From Synergistaceae bacterium (GTDB taxonomy: Bacteria; Synergistota; Synergistia; Synergistales; Aminobacteriaceae), in NCBI GenBank assembly GCA_017447325.1, contig JAFSNU010000390.1, positions 1-12,703 on the forward strand: a stretch of DNA of 12,703 bases, in the 5' to 3' direction. The notes beneath the pieces were generated by a model. That model did not search any database. It saw nothing but the letters and a program-made list of their open reading frames with translations, and was not told where the DNA came from. The position numbers were made by a program, and so were the translations under genes. Positions 6,741 to 12,703 of this stretch are shown one piece after another (within the stretch, counting starts at the first letter, position 1; each line of letters begins with the position of its first letter).

Positions 6741-7352
6741 TTAAATATCCTCGAACACCGGCGGATACATCTCTTTTAATTTTTCAGCAACTAAGCTCAT
6801 TACTTCTCTAATCGCCGGATCAGCGCGTGTGTTTGCGTAACGCTCTTTTAAGATATGACGCCATGCTCTTAAATTCGCAGTCATGCCGAGCTTTGCCGCC
6901 GTGCAGTTGGGCAAGACTGAACGCGCTTGCTGAGGCCGAACACCGGACGCAATTAATTTATTATAAATTTCAGCTGAGAACTCAACGCTTTGTCTCCATA
7001 AAATTAAATTATTTGCGTCAAGTTCAGGCACTGGCGCGATAACTTTTAACGGCTCTTTCGACAGGTCTATATAACGCTGCGACTGCTGAGAGTATGCTAC
7101 GCCGATTCTATGACGCACTATCTGATGACTTATCGAGCGCGGGACAGTCAGCATGAACGACACGCTAACGTGTTCAATAACGCTCTCATGTCCGGCCTTG
7201 ACAAGCTTGATTATAAATTCATTACGCGCGTCTGAGCTCTCACTTAAAGGGCTGTTGTAACAGTTGCGAGCCATGCGCTCTATTTTAATTAAATCTTTCA
7301 AAGGCTCATACTCGCCGATTAACTCAGCCGACATTTTTATTATCTCTATCAT
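6741..7352 (-). CDS. thyX: FAD-dependent thymidylate synthase ThyX
   Basis: ThyX makes dTMP from dUMP in the cytoplasm, using methylene-tetrahydrofolate as carbon donor and FAD with NADPH as reductant; it replaces ThyA in many anaerobes. The 203-residue product is near the short end of the family. Signatures are GHESVIEHVSVSFML (54-68), the flavin/nucleotide motif beginning RHR (80-82) and ending SQRY (91-94), RSVLPNCTAAKLGMTANLRAWRHIL towards the C-terminus, and a final IREVMSLV helix. The published ThyX motif is RHRX7S; here RHRIGVAYSQQS has eight residues between, one more than usual. The start is well supported by GAGGTGA eight bases upstream. The gene stands alone, with its own terminator and a divergent neighbour, so it is probably expressed independently. 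Confidence 0.95.
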   Translation of the reverse strand: MIEIIKMSAELIGEYEPLKDLIKIERMARNCYNSPLSESSDARNEFIIKLVKAGHESVIEHVSVSFMLTVPRSISHQIVRHRIGVAYSQQSQRYIDLSKEPLKVIAPVPELDANNLILWRQSVEFSAEIYNKLIASGVRPQQARSVLPNCTAAKLGMTANLRAWRHILKERYANTRADPAIREVMSLVAEKLKEMYPPVFEDI

Positions 7353-7360
7353 TTATATAA

Positions 7361-7367
7361 TCACCTC
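7361..7367 (-). promoter_or_regulatory. Strong ribosome binding site of thyX
   Basis: GAGGTGA on the minus strand, with 8 bases before the ATG at 7352, is close to ideal and fixes the thyX start. It contrasts with the weak or absent sites of several genes inside the operons of this window. Confidence 0.85.
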
Positions 7368-7374
7368 GAAGATA

Positions 7375-7402
7375 ATTATATTATAATTTTTATAGCTTTA
7401 AA
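7375..7402 (-). promoter_or_regulatory. Candidate thyX promoter
   Basis: A perfect TATAAT (7375-7380) lies 16 bases from TTTAAA (7397-7402, 4 of 6 to the -35 consensus). This would give a very short leader, about 15-20 bases, containing the ribosome binding site. AT-richness lowers confidence. Confidence 0.35.
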
Positions 7403-7452
7403 TAAATTAAATTCAAATCTCGCGCGTTTAGACGAAGCTTTAGGCCTTTATA

Positions 7453-7480
7453 TTAAAAATTTTTTATTTTAAATTATAAT
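7453..7480 (+). promoter_or_regulatory. Candidate promoter of the nucleotidase gene
   Basis: TTAAAA (7453-7458), 16 bases, then a perfect TATAAT (7475-7480), about 42 bases before the ATG. The 170-bp gap to thyX must serve both divergent genes. A GC-richer patch at 7419-7446 between the two candidate promoters could hold an operator, but I see no clear symmetric site beyond AGGCCT. Confidence 0.35.
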
Positions 7481-7507
7481 TAATAAAATTTAAAATTAAT
7501 TTAAAAC

Positions 7508-7513
7508 AGGAGG
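7508..7513 (+). promoter_or_regulatory. Ribosome binding site of the nucleotidase gene
   Basis: AGGAGG, nine bases before the ATG at 7523, is a full consensus site and supports the start that gives a complete signal peptide. Confidence 0.85.
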
Positions 7514-7522
7514 CATTATTTA

Positions 7523-9175
7523 ATGCTTAAAAAATTTTTATTAGCGTTATGCGCGTTAATTTTAATTTTCGCGCAAGTTGCTCTTGCTAATAACGCAAAG
7601 CCTGAACATGAAATTATAATTTTATACACTAACGACGTTCACTGCGGCGTTGAAAGCCAAAATAATTTAGGCTACGCAGGCCTCGCCTATTACAGAGACG
7701 AGATGTTAAAGCTCACGCCTTACGTGACTTTAGTTGACGCGGGCGACGCAGTACAGGGCGATCTTATCGGCGCAATCTCCAACGGCCGCTATATAATCGA
7801 GATCATGAACGCTTGCAGCTACGATATAGCTGTCCCGGGCAACCATGAATTTGATTATGATATGCCCCAGTTCTTTAATTCCGCAAAGAATTTAAACTGC
7901 GGCTATATATCTTGCAATTTCAGGGACGCGAATAATAATTTAATCTTTAAGCCTTATAAAATTTTTAATTATAATAATATTAAAGTCGCGTTTATCGGCA
8001 TCTGCACTCCGGCAAGCCTTACAACCTCAACGCCGACTTTCTTCATGAATGAGCAAGGCGAATATATTTATGACTTCGACGGCGATTTAACAGGCAAAAA
8101 ATTATATAACTCAGTTCAAGACGCAGTTAATAAAGCAAGACAAGAAGGCGCAGATTTTATAATTGCAGTCGCACATTTAGGCGAGGAAGTCCCAGTCAAT
8201 CAGCTCCAGTGGAGCGCGCTGCGCGTCGCGGCGAACACCAGAGGCATTGACGTTATTATCGACGGACATTCTCACGAGCTCACGCCTTGCTTAAAAGTCA
8301 AAAATCTTGATAGTCAAGACGTTATTATCACGCAGACCGGCACGAAGTTTAAAACTTTCGGCAAATTAACTATTAACACTCAAGGCGAAATTTCAACGCA
8401 ATTAATTACGCAAGTATCAAGCAAAGATTTAAAAGTCGATAAAGTTATTAAAGATATTAAATCGCGCTACGAAGCTGAGATAAACGAGCCGATCGCCTAT
8501 ACAAGCTTTGATTTAATTGCAGTTGACGAAAATAATAAATGGCTTGTCCGCGCCGGAGAGACGAATTTATGCAATTTTGTAGCAGACGCAATTTTATATG
8601 ACTCTATCTCAAGAGTTAAAGAGCTTCAGGCTATAGACAGCCGCGATATTGCAGCTTTTATTAACGCCGGAAACATCCGCAAGACTTTAAAGACAGGGGC
8701 TTTAAGCTACGCCAGCGCGTTAAGCGTCTCTCCGTTCGGCAATACTTTATTAGCGGCTCAGGTCTCAGGACAGACTATACTCGACGAACTCGAACTCGCA
8801 GCTGCGGCCATGCCGAAAAATTCAGGCGGATTTTTGCACGTTGCAAACATGACTTTCACTATCGACGCTCGAGTAAGCACGTCCGTGCAGCTTGACGAAC
8901 ATAATATTTTTATCGGCGTTAAAGAAAATGCCGAAAGACGAATTAAAGACGCTAAAATTAATAATAAAGCTATAGAGCCTGATAAAATTTATATAGTCAT
9001 AACTAGTAATTACGTCTTACGCGATCATGGCGACGGCCATAGATTTCAAGACGCGAAATTTATAGTTCAAGACTACGAGACTGTCGCCGACGCAACCGCG
9101 CACTACATGAAGGCTTTAAAATTTATCCCTGAAAAATATAAAGTCTGCGAGAACCGCATTACTATAATTAAATAA
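7523..9175 (+). CDS. Secreted 5'-nucleotidase / bifunctional metallophosphatase (UshA-like)
   Basis: The enzyme would remove phosphate from nucleotides (possibly also cyclic or sugar nucleotides) outside the inner membrane, feeding nucleoside and phosphate salvage. The 550-residue product begins with a signal peptide (basic MLKK, hydrophobic core, cleavage likely after VALA at 21-22). The N-terminal two-metal phosphatase domain shows YTNDVH (35-40), DAGDAVQGD (72-80), PGNHEFD (105-111), AHLG (217-220) and GHSHE (248-252). The C-terminal nucleotidase domain (about 322-540) shows NFVADAI (351-357), NAGNIRKTL (381-389) in place of the usual Asn-Gly-Gly-x-Arg, and SPFGN (403-407), then NYVLRDHGDGHRF (496-508). 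There is no lipobox or anchor, so it is probably periplasmic. Exact substrate cannot be read from the sequence. It is transcribed alone, divergent from thyX and convergent with the DUF3084 gene. Confidence 0.92.
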   Translation: MLKKFLLALCALILIFAQVALANNAKPEHEIIILYTNDVHCGVESQNNLGYAGLAYYRDEMLKLTPYVTLVDAGDAVQGDLIGAISNGRYIIEIMNACSYDIAVPGNHEFDYDMPQFFNSAKNLNCGYISCNFRDANNNLIFKPYKIFNYNNIKVAFIGICTPASLTTSTPTFFMNEQGEYIYDFDGDLTGKKLYNSVQDAVNKARQEGADFIIAVAHLGEEVPVNQLQWSALRVAANTRGIDVIIDGHSHELTPCLKVKNLDSQDVIITQTGTKFKTFGKLTINTQGEISTQLITQVSSKDLKVDKVIKDIKSRYEAEINEPIAYTSFDLIAVDENNKWLVRAGETNLCNFVADAILYDSISRVKELQAIDSRDIAAFINAGNIRKTLKTGALSYASALSVSPFGNTLLAAQVSGQTILDELELAAAAMPKNSGGFLHVANMTFTIDARVSTSVQLDEHNIFIGVKENAERRIKDAKINNKAIEPDKIYIVITSNYVLRDHGDGHRFQDAKFIVQDYETVADATAHYMKALKFIPEKYKVCENRITIIK

Positions 9176-9198
9176 TTTTAAAATTTAAAATTTAAAAT
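9176..9198. repeat. Heptamer-phased AT run
   Basis: The run contains repeats of AAAATTT (period 7). The 21 bases at 9178-9198 are identical to 2843-2863 in the ligase-gspJ gap. It lies between the nucleotidase stop and the bidirectional hairpin and supplies the T-rich tail for minus-strand transcription. Confidence 0.65.
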
Positions 9199-9231
9199 AC
9201 AAGCTGCTCGTTTAAATTACGGGCAGCTTGT
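9199..9231. terminator. Bidirectional terminator between convergent genes
   Basis: ACAAGCTGCTCG (9199-9210) pairs with CGGGCAGCTTGT (9220-9231): 12 positions with one T-G wobble and a nine-base loop. On the minus strand it begins immediately after the DUF3084 stop and is followed by TATTTTAAATTTT. On the plus strand it lies 23 bases after the nucleotidase stop and is followed by only TTATT, so it is likely stronger for the minus strand. Confidence 0.82.
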
Positions 9232-10350
9232 TTATTCCTGAAATTCTATTTTAACTATAACCGGCCCTTCGGTGTAAATATCACTCGAAGCAATCGCGTT
9301 TATAATCACAGCTTCTTTAATATTATGCAGTTTCGCTACGGCATCGAAAAACGCTTCGCCGCCCAAAGTCCCGACGTTGTTCGTCGCAGGGTCGGGCAAA
9401 ACGCCGTCTGCTAAAGCTTGCATCTTTAAATTACGCAGGAATAAATGCAGCGTAAACTCAGGATCAAAATTCTCGTCCTGCGCGTCGAACGCTTTTCTAT
9501 AAATAACATCGCCTTCGTCATAAATTAATCTGCTTAATCCAAATTCAAATTTAACTTTAATGCTCTCGCCTAATGCCGTGTTCTCTTTCGATAAAGCCCT
9601 GACGTAAAATCTTAAATCTACATCATCGCTTAAATTATTAAAATTTTCGTTAAGAGCTTTAATTAAATTCTCCTCTTCTTTAGCGTTAAACTCCAACGGC
9701 GCATTAAAGCCCGTCTCAGCAACACGAAGCATAACTCCGAGCCTCGCGCTCTGCTTTAATTCCTCAAGCCGCAAATTTATATCGCCGCTTATAAAATCTT
9801 CATAATCTAAATTAGTTTGCGCTAATAAAATATTCGCGCTGAAAGCTATCGTGTCATTGCGCATTGTGTTTAAAGCAATTTTCAAACGCTCCGACTCGTC
9901 CCGCATTGAGTTTAAACTCGCCTCGAGTTCAAGCTTCTCCTGTTCCAAAACTAATTTATCATTGCGCAAAGTCTCTAAATCAAGCCGCGTCAAATCCAAA
10001 CTCGCCGCCGCGATTTGAACCTGCTCCTGCTGATACGCTAACTCAGACTGCGCCTGCGCCACAGTGTTTTGACTTTCGTTTAACTGCAGCCTTAAATCAA
10101 AAATCTGCTGCCTAATATATTTCATGCTGAATAACGCCGTGCGCACGTCCTGCGAAAATACCGACAATACAGCAAGCACTATTACTGCGATCATGCCGCC
10201 GGTCAAGGCCGTTATTAAACGGCTCGTGTACTTAGGCCGCAAGTTAAACAAAGATATTCGCCGCTTGCCGTACTTAAAGCCTAATATATCGCCTAAAATC
10301 GCGAGCGATGCGCTGCCGAGTATTAATAATAAAATTAACAGCCAGTTCAT
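9232..10350 (-). CDS. DUF3084 coiled-coil membrane protein
   Basis: This 372-residue protein has no established function. It has two membrane segments (about 2-21 and 45-66). Between them is the family hallmark LGDILGFKYGKRRISLFNLRPKYTS (19-43, key residues Gly20-Asp21, Gly-Lys-Arg-Arg 28-31, Arg-Pro-Lys 38-40). A long coiled coil rich in Gln, Leu and Glu runs about 75-165. A soluble domain follows, ending in a GGEAFFDAV helix (330-338) and a beta-strand pair. DUF3084 proteins occur in Cyanobacteria and Synergistota. NFNNLSDD at 236-243 comes from the 25-bp repeat shared with the synthase-like gene. The gene is last in the prs-rplY-pth run; the 16-base gap to pth is A/T only and no ribosome binding site is visible. 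A scaffold role at the membrane is plausible but unproven. Confidence 0.88.
   Translation of the reverse strand: MNWLLILLLILGSASLAILGDILGFKYGKRRISLFNLRPKYTSRLITALTGGMIAVIVLAVLSVFSQDVRTALFSMKYIRQQIFDLRLQLNESQNTVAQAQSELAYQQEQVQIAAASLDLTRLDLETLRNDKLVLEQEKLELEASLNSMRDESERLKIALNTMRNDTIAFSANILLAQTNLDYEDFISGDINLRLEELKQSARLGVMLRVAETGFNAPLEFNAKEEENLIKALNENFNNLSDDVDLRFYVRALSKENTALGESIKVKFEFGLSRLIYDEGDVIYRKAFDAQDENFDPEFTLHLFLRNLKMQALADGVLPDPATNNVGTLGGEAFFDAVAKLHNIKEAVIINAIASSDIYTEGPVIVKIEFQE
9622..9646 (-). repeat. 25-bp dispersed repeat, copy B (in frame)
   Basis: This is identical to 5290-5314 and is read in the same frame, giving NFNNLSDD at residues 236-243 of the DUF3084 protein. The flanks differ immediately on both sides, so the match is not part of a longer duplication or shared domain. 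Confidence 0.8.
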
Positions 10351-10374
10351 AATTTAAATTTTAAAATTAATTAA
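10351..10374. repeat. A/T-only run at the pth-DUF3084 junction
   Basis: Twenty-four bases without G or C cover the 16-base gap and the end of pth. It leaves no room for a Shine-Dalgarno sequence before the DUF3084 ATG. It resembles the run at 1-24 after gspL, sharing AAATTTTAAAATTA. Confidence 0.55.
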
Positions 10375-10915
10375 CCGCGCTCATAGCCTTTTGAATGTCA
10401 AGCTCAAGCCACGCATTAACAGCTTGTTCAACTTTATCCAAAATTTCCGGCAAAGCTCCGCGCTCTTCATTATTTAAATGGCCAAGCACGCGATCTTTCA
10501 TGTCGATATGCTCGGGATTGCCGCCGAGGCCTATTCTAAGTCTGGGAATGTTTAAAGTATTTAACGCGCCGATTATTGACGCAAGTCCGTTATGACCGCC
10601 CGCGCTGCCGCTTGCTCTTAATCTTAATTTTCCGAACGGCAAGGCCAAGTCATCATAAATTATTAAAATATTTTCCGGCTCAAGTTTATAGAAATCATAA
10701 GCGTCTCTAACAGCGAAGCCGCTTAAATTCATGTAAGTTAAAGGCTTTAAAAATAAAATATTATTGCTCTTCCAAAATTCTCCGCGAAATTTAGACTGAG
10801 GCTCGCCGAGCCCAAGTCTTGAGACAAGATGATCAACGGCGAGCCAGCCCATGTTATGACGCGTGAAAGCGTACTCCTGCCCGGGATTGCCCAGGCCTGC
10901 AATTAATTTAAATAT
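10367..10915 (-). CDS. pth: Peptidyl-tRNA hydrolase (apparent AUA start)
   Basis: Pth frees tRNA from peptidyl-tRNA that drops off ribosomes. The frame gives 182 residues, a normal length, starting (M)FKLIAGLGNPGQEYAFTRHN. Catalytic and binding residues are present: Asn10 in GLGNPG, His20 in TRHN, Asn63 in TYMNLSG, Asp88 in YDDLALPFG, and Asn109 in GGHNGL. There is no ATG, GTG or TTG between the last upstream in-frame stop and GLGNPG. The first ATG is Met22, after the catalytic His, and cannot be the start. The best candidate is ATA at 10913-10915, one base after the rplY stop, with GAGG nine bases upstream. ATT at 10901-10903 is possible but would lose the first beta strand (KLI). A consensus error changing ATG to ATA is the alternative. 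Expression is probably coupled to rplY. Confidence 0.9.
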   Translation of the reverse strand: MFKLIAGLGNPGQEYAFTRHNMGWLAVDHLVSRLGLGEPQSKFRGEFWKSNNILFLKPLTYMNLSGFAVRDAYDFYKLEPENILIIYDDLALPFGKLRLRASGSAGGHNGLASIIGALNTLNIPRLRIGLGGNPEHIDMKDRVLGHLNNEERGALPEILDKVEQAVNAWLELDIQKAMSAVN

Positions 10916-10916
10916 C

Positions 10917-11570
10917 CTACTCTTCCTCTTTTGCGGCCTTGCCCTTCGCTACGACTTCAACGTCAGCGGCGGCAGTCTCAGCCTCTTCAGGAGTTGCATC
11001 CTCAACGCCTCTCGACGTCGCAACGATCGCAACGATCTCGTCCGGGTCTGCAAGAACTTCGACGTTCTCAGGCAGCTTTAAATCTTTAACGTGTATAGCA
11101 TCGCCGACATGCAAAGCCGACACGTCAACGCTGATCACATCCGGAATGCTCATCGGCAGCGTCTCAACTTCAAGCTCGTGTATTACCTCAAGCACTCCGC
11201 CGTCCTTAACTCCAGGCGCAGCGTCGCGGCCAGTCGCCTCGACAGGAATGTTAACAGTGATCTTGCGGCCCTTAATTAATCTCAGGAAATCAACATGAAG
11301 CGGCATATCACTAATGGGATGCTTCTGCAATTCACGAATTAAGCACATCTCTTCCTCGCCGCTGGGCAGCTTGACAGTGAGTCTCAGCGTCTCCCAACGC
11401 TTCGACGCGATGCGCTGCATCTCGCGCATGCTGACTTTGCCCTGGATATTTTCCTTGATCTCCGGCCCGTACAAAATGCAAGGCACATAACCCGCGCGGC
11501 GAAGACGGCCGTTCTCATTCTTGCCGGTCTTCTCTCTGGGTTCCATCACTAACGTTACTAACTCAGACAT
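10917..11570 (-). CDS. rplY: 50S ribosomal protein L25, CTC/TL5 long form
   Basis: L25 binds 5S rRNA in the large subunit. The 217-residue product is the two-domain CTC/TL5 type: an N-terminal 5S-binding domain (about 1-92), with GRLRRAGYVPCILYGPE (21-37) and HPISDMPLHVDFL (84-96), then a beta-rich TL5 C-terminal domain (about 98-188), with VPVEA-like IPVEATGRDAAPGVKDGGVLE and VSALHVGDAIHVKDL. The last 30 residues are an acidic Ala/Glu/Lys tail of low complexity, common in this family. ATG at 11570 has AGGAG (11582-11586) 11 bases upstream. It lies between prs and pth, an order also seen in other bacterial phyla, which supports co-expression with translation and nucleotide-supply genes. Its stop is one base from the pth start codon. 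Confidence 0.96.
   Translation of the reverse strand: MSELVTLVMEPREKTGKNENGRLRRAGYVPCILYGPEIKENIQGKVSMREMQRIASKRWETLRLTVKLPSGEEEMCLIRELQKHPISDMPLHVDFLRLIKGRKITVNIPVEATGRDAAPGVKDGGVLEVIHELEVETLPMSIPDVISVDVSALHVGDAIHVKDLKLPENVEVLADPDEIVAIVATSRGVEDATPEEAETAAADVEVVAKGKAAKEEE
10924..10928 (-). promoter_or_regulatory. Ribosome binding site deciding the pth start
   Basis: AGAGGA (GAGG at 10925-10928) lies inside the last codons of rplY, nine bases before the ATA at 10915. This spacing supports initiation at ATA rather than further downstream. A second AGGA touching the ATA would suit the ATT codon at 10901-10903, 11 bases away. Confidence 0.5.
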
Positions 11571-11785
11571 TTTAAAACACTCTCCTGTTTAATTATAAAT
11601 ATAAATAATTTATAAAAATTTATTTCAAACTGCAATATAATATCACAAATTTTAAAATTTCTTTCAGCCGCGAACTTATCATTCCCCAATTTATTCTTTG
11701 CGCCGCAGCCCTTAATCATAGTAAACGAAACAGGGCTTAAATGGTCAAAGCTTTATATAAACGGGTTCAGGGTCCGCGACCCTGG
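11571..11785. other. Gap between prs and rplY
   Basis: The 215 bases contain a hairpin directly after prs (11768-11784), a GC-mixed middle (about 11665-11760), and an AT-rich leader before rplY (11587-11660). I found no ORF or RNA gene. A promoter for rplY could lie here, but no pair of hexamers is convincing, so rplY may be transcribed from prs. Confidence 0.5.
11768..11784 (-). terminator. Hairpin immediately after prs, no T-run
   Basis: On the minus strand CAGGGTC, loop GCG, GACCCTG forms a perfect 7-bp GC-rich hairpin one base after the prs TAG. The next bases are AACCCGTTTATATAAAG, not a T-run. It may be a weak or Rho-assisted terminator, or a stability/processing hairpin that lowers rplY-pth expression relative to prs. 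Confidence 0.45.
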
Positions 11786-12703
11786 CTAATCAAATAAATT
11801 GCTTACGGATCTATCCATGTGGACGCGTCTGATTGCCTCGGCGAATAACGGCGCAATAGACAGCTGCAGAATTCTGTCGGTCTGCTTCTCCGGCGGCAGC
11901 GGCACTGTGTCAGAGAAAACTAATTTCTCTATCTCAGACTCGGCTATGCGCTCCATTGCCGGGCCTGAAAGTATAGAATGCGTCGCGCACGCGTAAACAG
12001 TCTTGCATTCGCGATCTTTAAGTCCATGCGCAGCGTTGCAGATAGTTCCAGCCGTGTCGATAATATCATCAACTAAAATCGCCGTCCTGCCGTTCACGTC
12101 TCCGATTATATCCATGACTTCAGACACATTTGCGACTTCATGCGAACGTCGCTTATCAACTATCGCTAAATCAGCATGAAGCTTGATTGCAAATTTGCGC
12201 GCCCTTGCCACGCCTCCGACGTCCGGCGACACTACAACGACTTCATCACGCGCTAACTCGTCCTTTAAATTTTCTTTAAAGTAATCGGCTAACAAGTCCA
12301 TTCCAGTCAAGTGATCAACAGGAATATCAAAGAAGCCTTGAATTTGTCCCGCGTGCAAGTCAGCCGTTATAACACGGTCAACGCCGCTTTGAGTTAATAA
12401 ATCTGCGACAAGCTTTGCCGTGATCGGCTCTCTTGGCCGCGCCTTTCTGTCCTGACGCGCATAGCCGAAGTACGGTATAACGGCTGAGACGTGATGCGCC
12501 GAAGCTCGTTTCAACGCGTCAACCATGATTAAAAGCTGGAACAAATTTTCGTTCGCGGGATTGCTCGTCGGCTGAACGACAAAAACGTCCGCGCCTCTGA
12601 CGCTCTCGTCAAGCGAAAGGCCGATCTCTCCGTCCGAAAATCTAAAATGTCTTATGGCTGAAAGCGAAACGCCAAGTTCGCTGCAGATTCGCTCTGCAAA
12701 ATC
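11786..12703 (-). CDS. prs: Ribose-phosphate pyrophosphokinase (PRPP synthase), 5' end outside window
   Basis: The enzyme makes PRPP from ribose 5-phosphate and ATP for purine, pyrimidine, NAD, His and Trp synthesis. The frame stays open to the window edge, giving 305 residues; about 10-15 N-terminal residues are missing against the usual length near 318. An internal ATG at 12514 and a TTG at 12544 are not starts, because conserved sequence continues upstream: RFSDGEIGLSLDESVRGADV and QPTSNPANENL. Further signatures are YFGYARQDRKARPREPITAK (ATP-binding loop), DLHAGQIQGFF, VDKRR (flexible loop region), and the PRPP-binding VDDIIDTAGT. All catalytic loops are intact, consistent with a class I enzyme activated by phosphate. 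It heads the visible part of the prs-rplY-pth-DUF3084 run. Confidence 0.96.
   Translation of the reverse strand, partial: DFAERICSELGVSLSAIRHFRFSDGEIGLSLDESVRGADVFVVQPTSNPANENLFQLLIMVDALKRASAHHVSAVIPYFGYARQDRKARPREPITAKLVADLLTQSGVDRVITADLHAGQIQGFFDIPVDHLTGMDLLADYFKENLKDELARDEVVVVSPDVGGVARARKFAIKLHADLAIVDKRRSHEVANVSEVMDIIGDVNGRTAILVDDIIDTAGTICNAAHGLKDRECKTVYACATHSILSGPAMERIAESEIEKLVFSDTVPLPPEKQTDRILQLSIAPLFAEAIRRVHMDRSVSNLFD

Noticed and set aside
7419..7446. Operator or riboswitch between thyX and the nucleotidase gene
   Set aside because: Only the short palindrome AGGCCT is visible; no conserved riboswitch motif or stable paired structure could be found by eye.
10852..10854. ATG near 10852 as the pth start
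   Set aside because: It lies after Asn10 and the catalytic His20, which are encoded in the same open frame upstream.
10939..11298. Plus-strand open frame of 119 codons rich in Ser, Thr and Ala
   Set aside because: It is the reverse of the rplY coding strand; the Ser/Thr/Ala content follows directly from L25 codons.
11718..11748. Possible rplY promoter: TTGACC (11743-11748) and TACTAT (11718-11723), minus strand
   Set aside because: The spacer is 19 bases and the -10 matches only 4 of 6; not better than chance in this region.
11761..11788. tRNA-like stem near GGGTTCAGGGTC
   Set aside because: No cloverleaf, anticodon arm or acceptor stem can be formed; only a single hairpin is present.
12542..12544. 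TTG at 12544 as the prs start
   Set aside because: Conserved PRPP synthase sequence continues in frame to the window edge; the gene is simply cut by the boundary.

Overview
The window looks like chromosomal DNA of an AT-rich diderm (Gram-negative-type) anaerobe, most likely a member of Synergistota. This is an inference from gene content: a DUF3084 coiled-coil membrane protein directly behind a prs-rplY-pth block, a CTC/TL5-type L25, FAD-dependent ThyX, and Gsp-type pseudopilins beside an O-antigen-ligase-family protein. No rRNA or other marker is present to prove it. Base use is two-toned: AT-only codons (AAT, AAA, TTA, ATT) are mixed with GC-rich ones (GCG, CGC, GGC), and nearly every gene boundary holds a run made only of A and T.

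Layout. (1) Positions 25-6450, minus strand: a five-gene run read from 6450 down to 25. It encodes a fused MFS-like/spermidine-synthase-fold membrane protein, an O-antigen ligase/oligosaccharyltransferase-family protein, and the type II secretion components GspJ, GspK and GspL. More gsp genes probably follow beyond position 1. (2) Positions 6690-7352, minus strand: thyX as a single-gene unit with a strong ribosome binding site and a hairpin terminator. (3) Positions 7523-9175, plus strand: a secreted 5'-nucleotidase/metallophosphatase, divergent from thyX across a 170-bp AT-rich promoter region. (4) Positions 9232-12703, minus strand: prs (5' end outside the window), rplY, pth and the DUF3084 gene, ending at a hairpin shared with the convergent nucleotidase gene.

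How the genes fit together. Block 4 is housekeeping: PRPP supply, a ribosomal protein, and rescue of peptidyl-tRNA. Block 2 makes dTMP. The secreted nucleotidase would salvage nucleosides and phosphate outside the inner membrane. Block 1 is envelope and secretion: pseudopilins and the GspL assembly protein, preceded by a ligase that could transfer glycans to a lipid or to a pilin-like protein (inference).

The most unusual features concern the AT-rich DNA. A 25-bp exact repeat lies in the same reading frame inside two unrelated genes (5290-5314 and 9622-9646), giving both proteins the peptide NFNNLSDD. Other A/T-only runs sit in frame in GspL, GspK and the ligase. This resembles a family of short AT-rich elements that tolerates insertion into genes. 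Separately, pth has no ATG, GTG or TTG start in a usable place and appears to begin at AUA, one base after the rplY stop.
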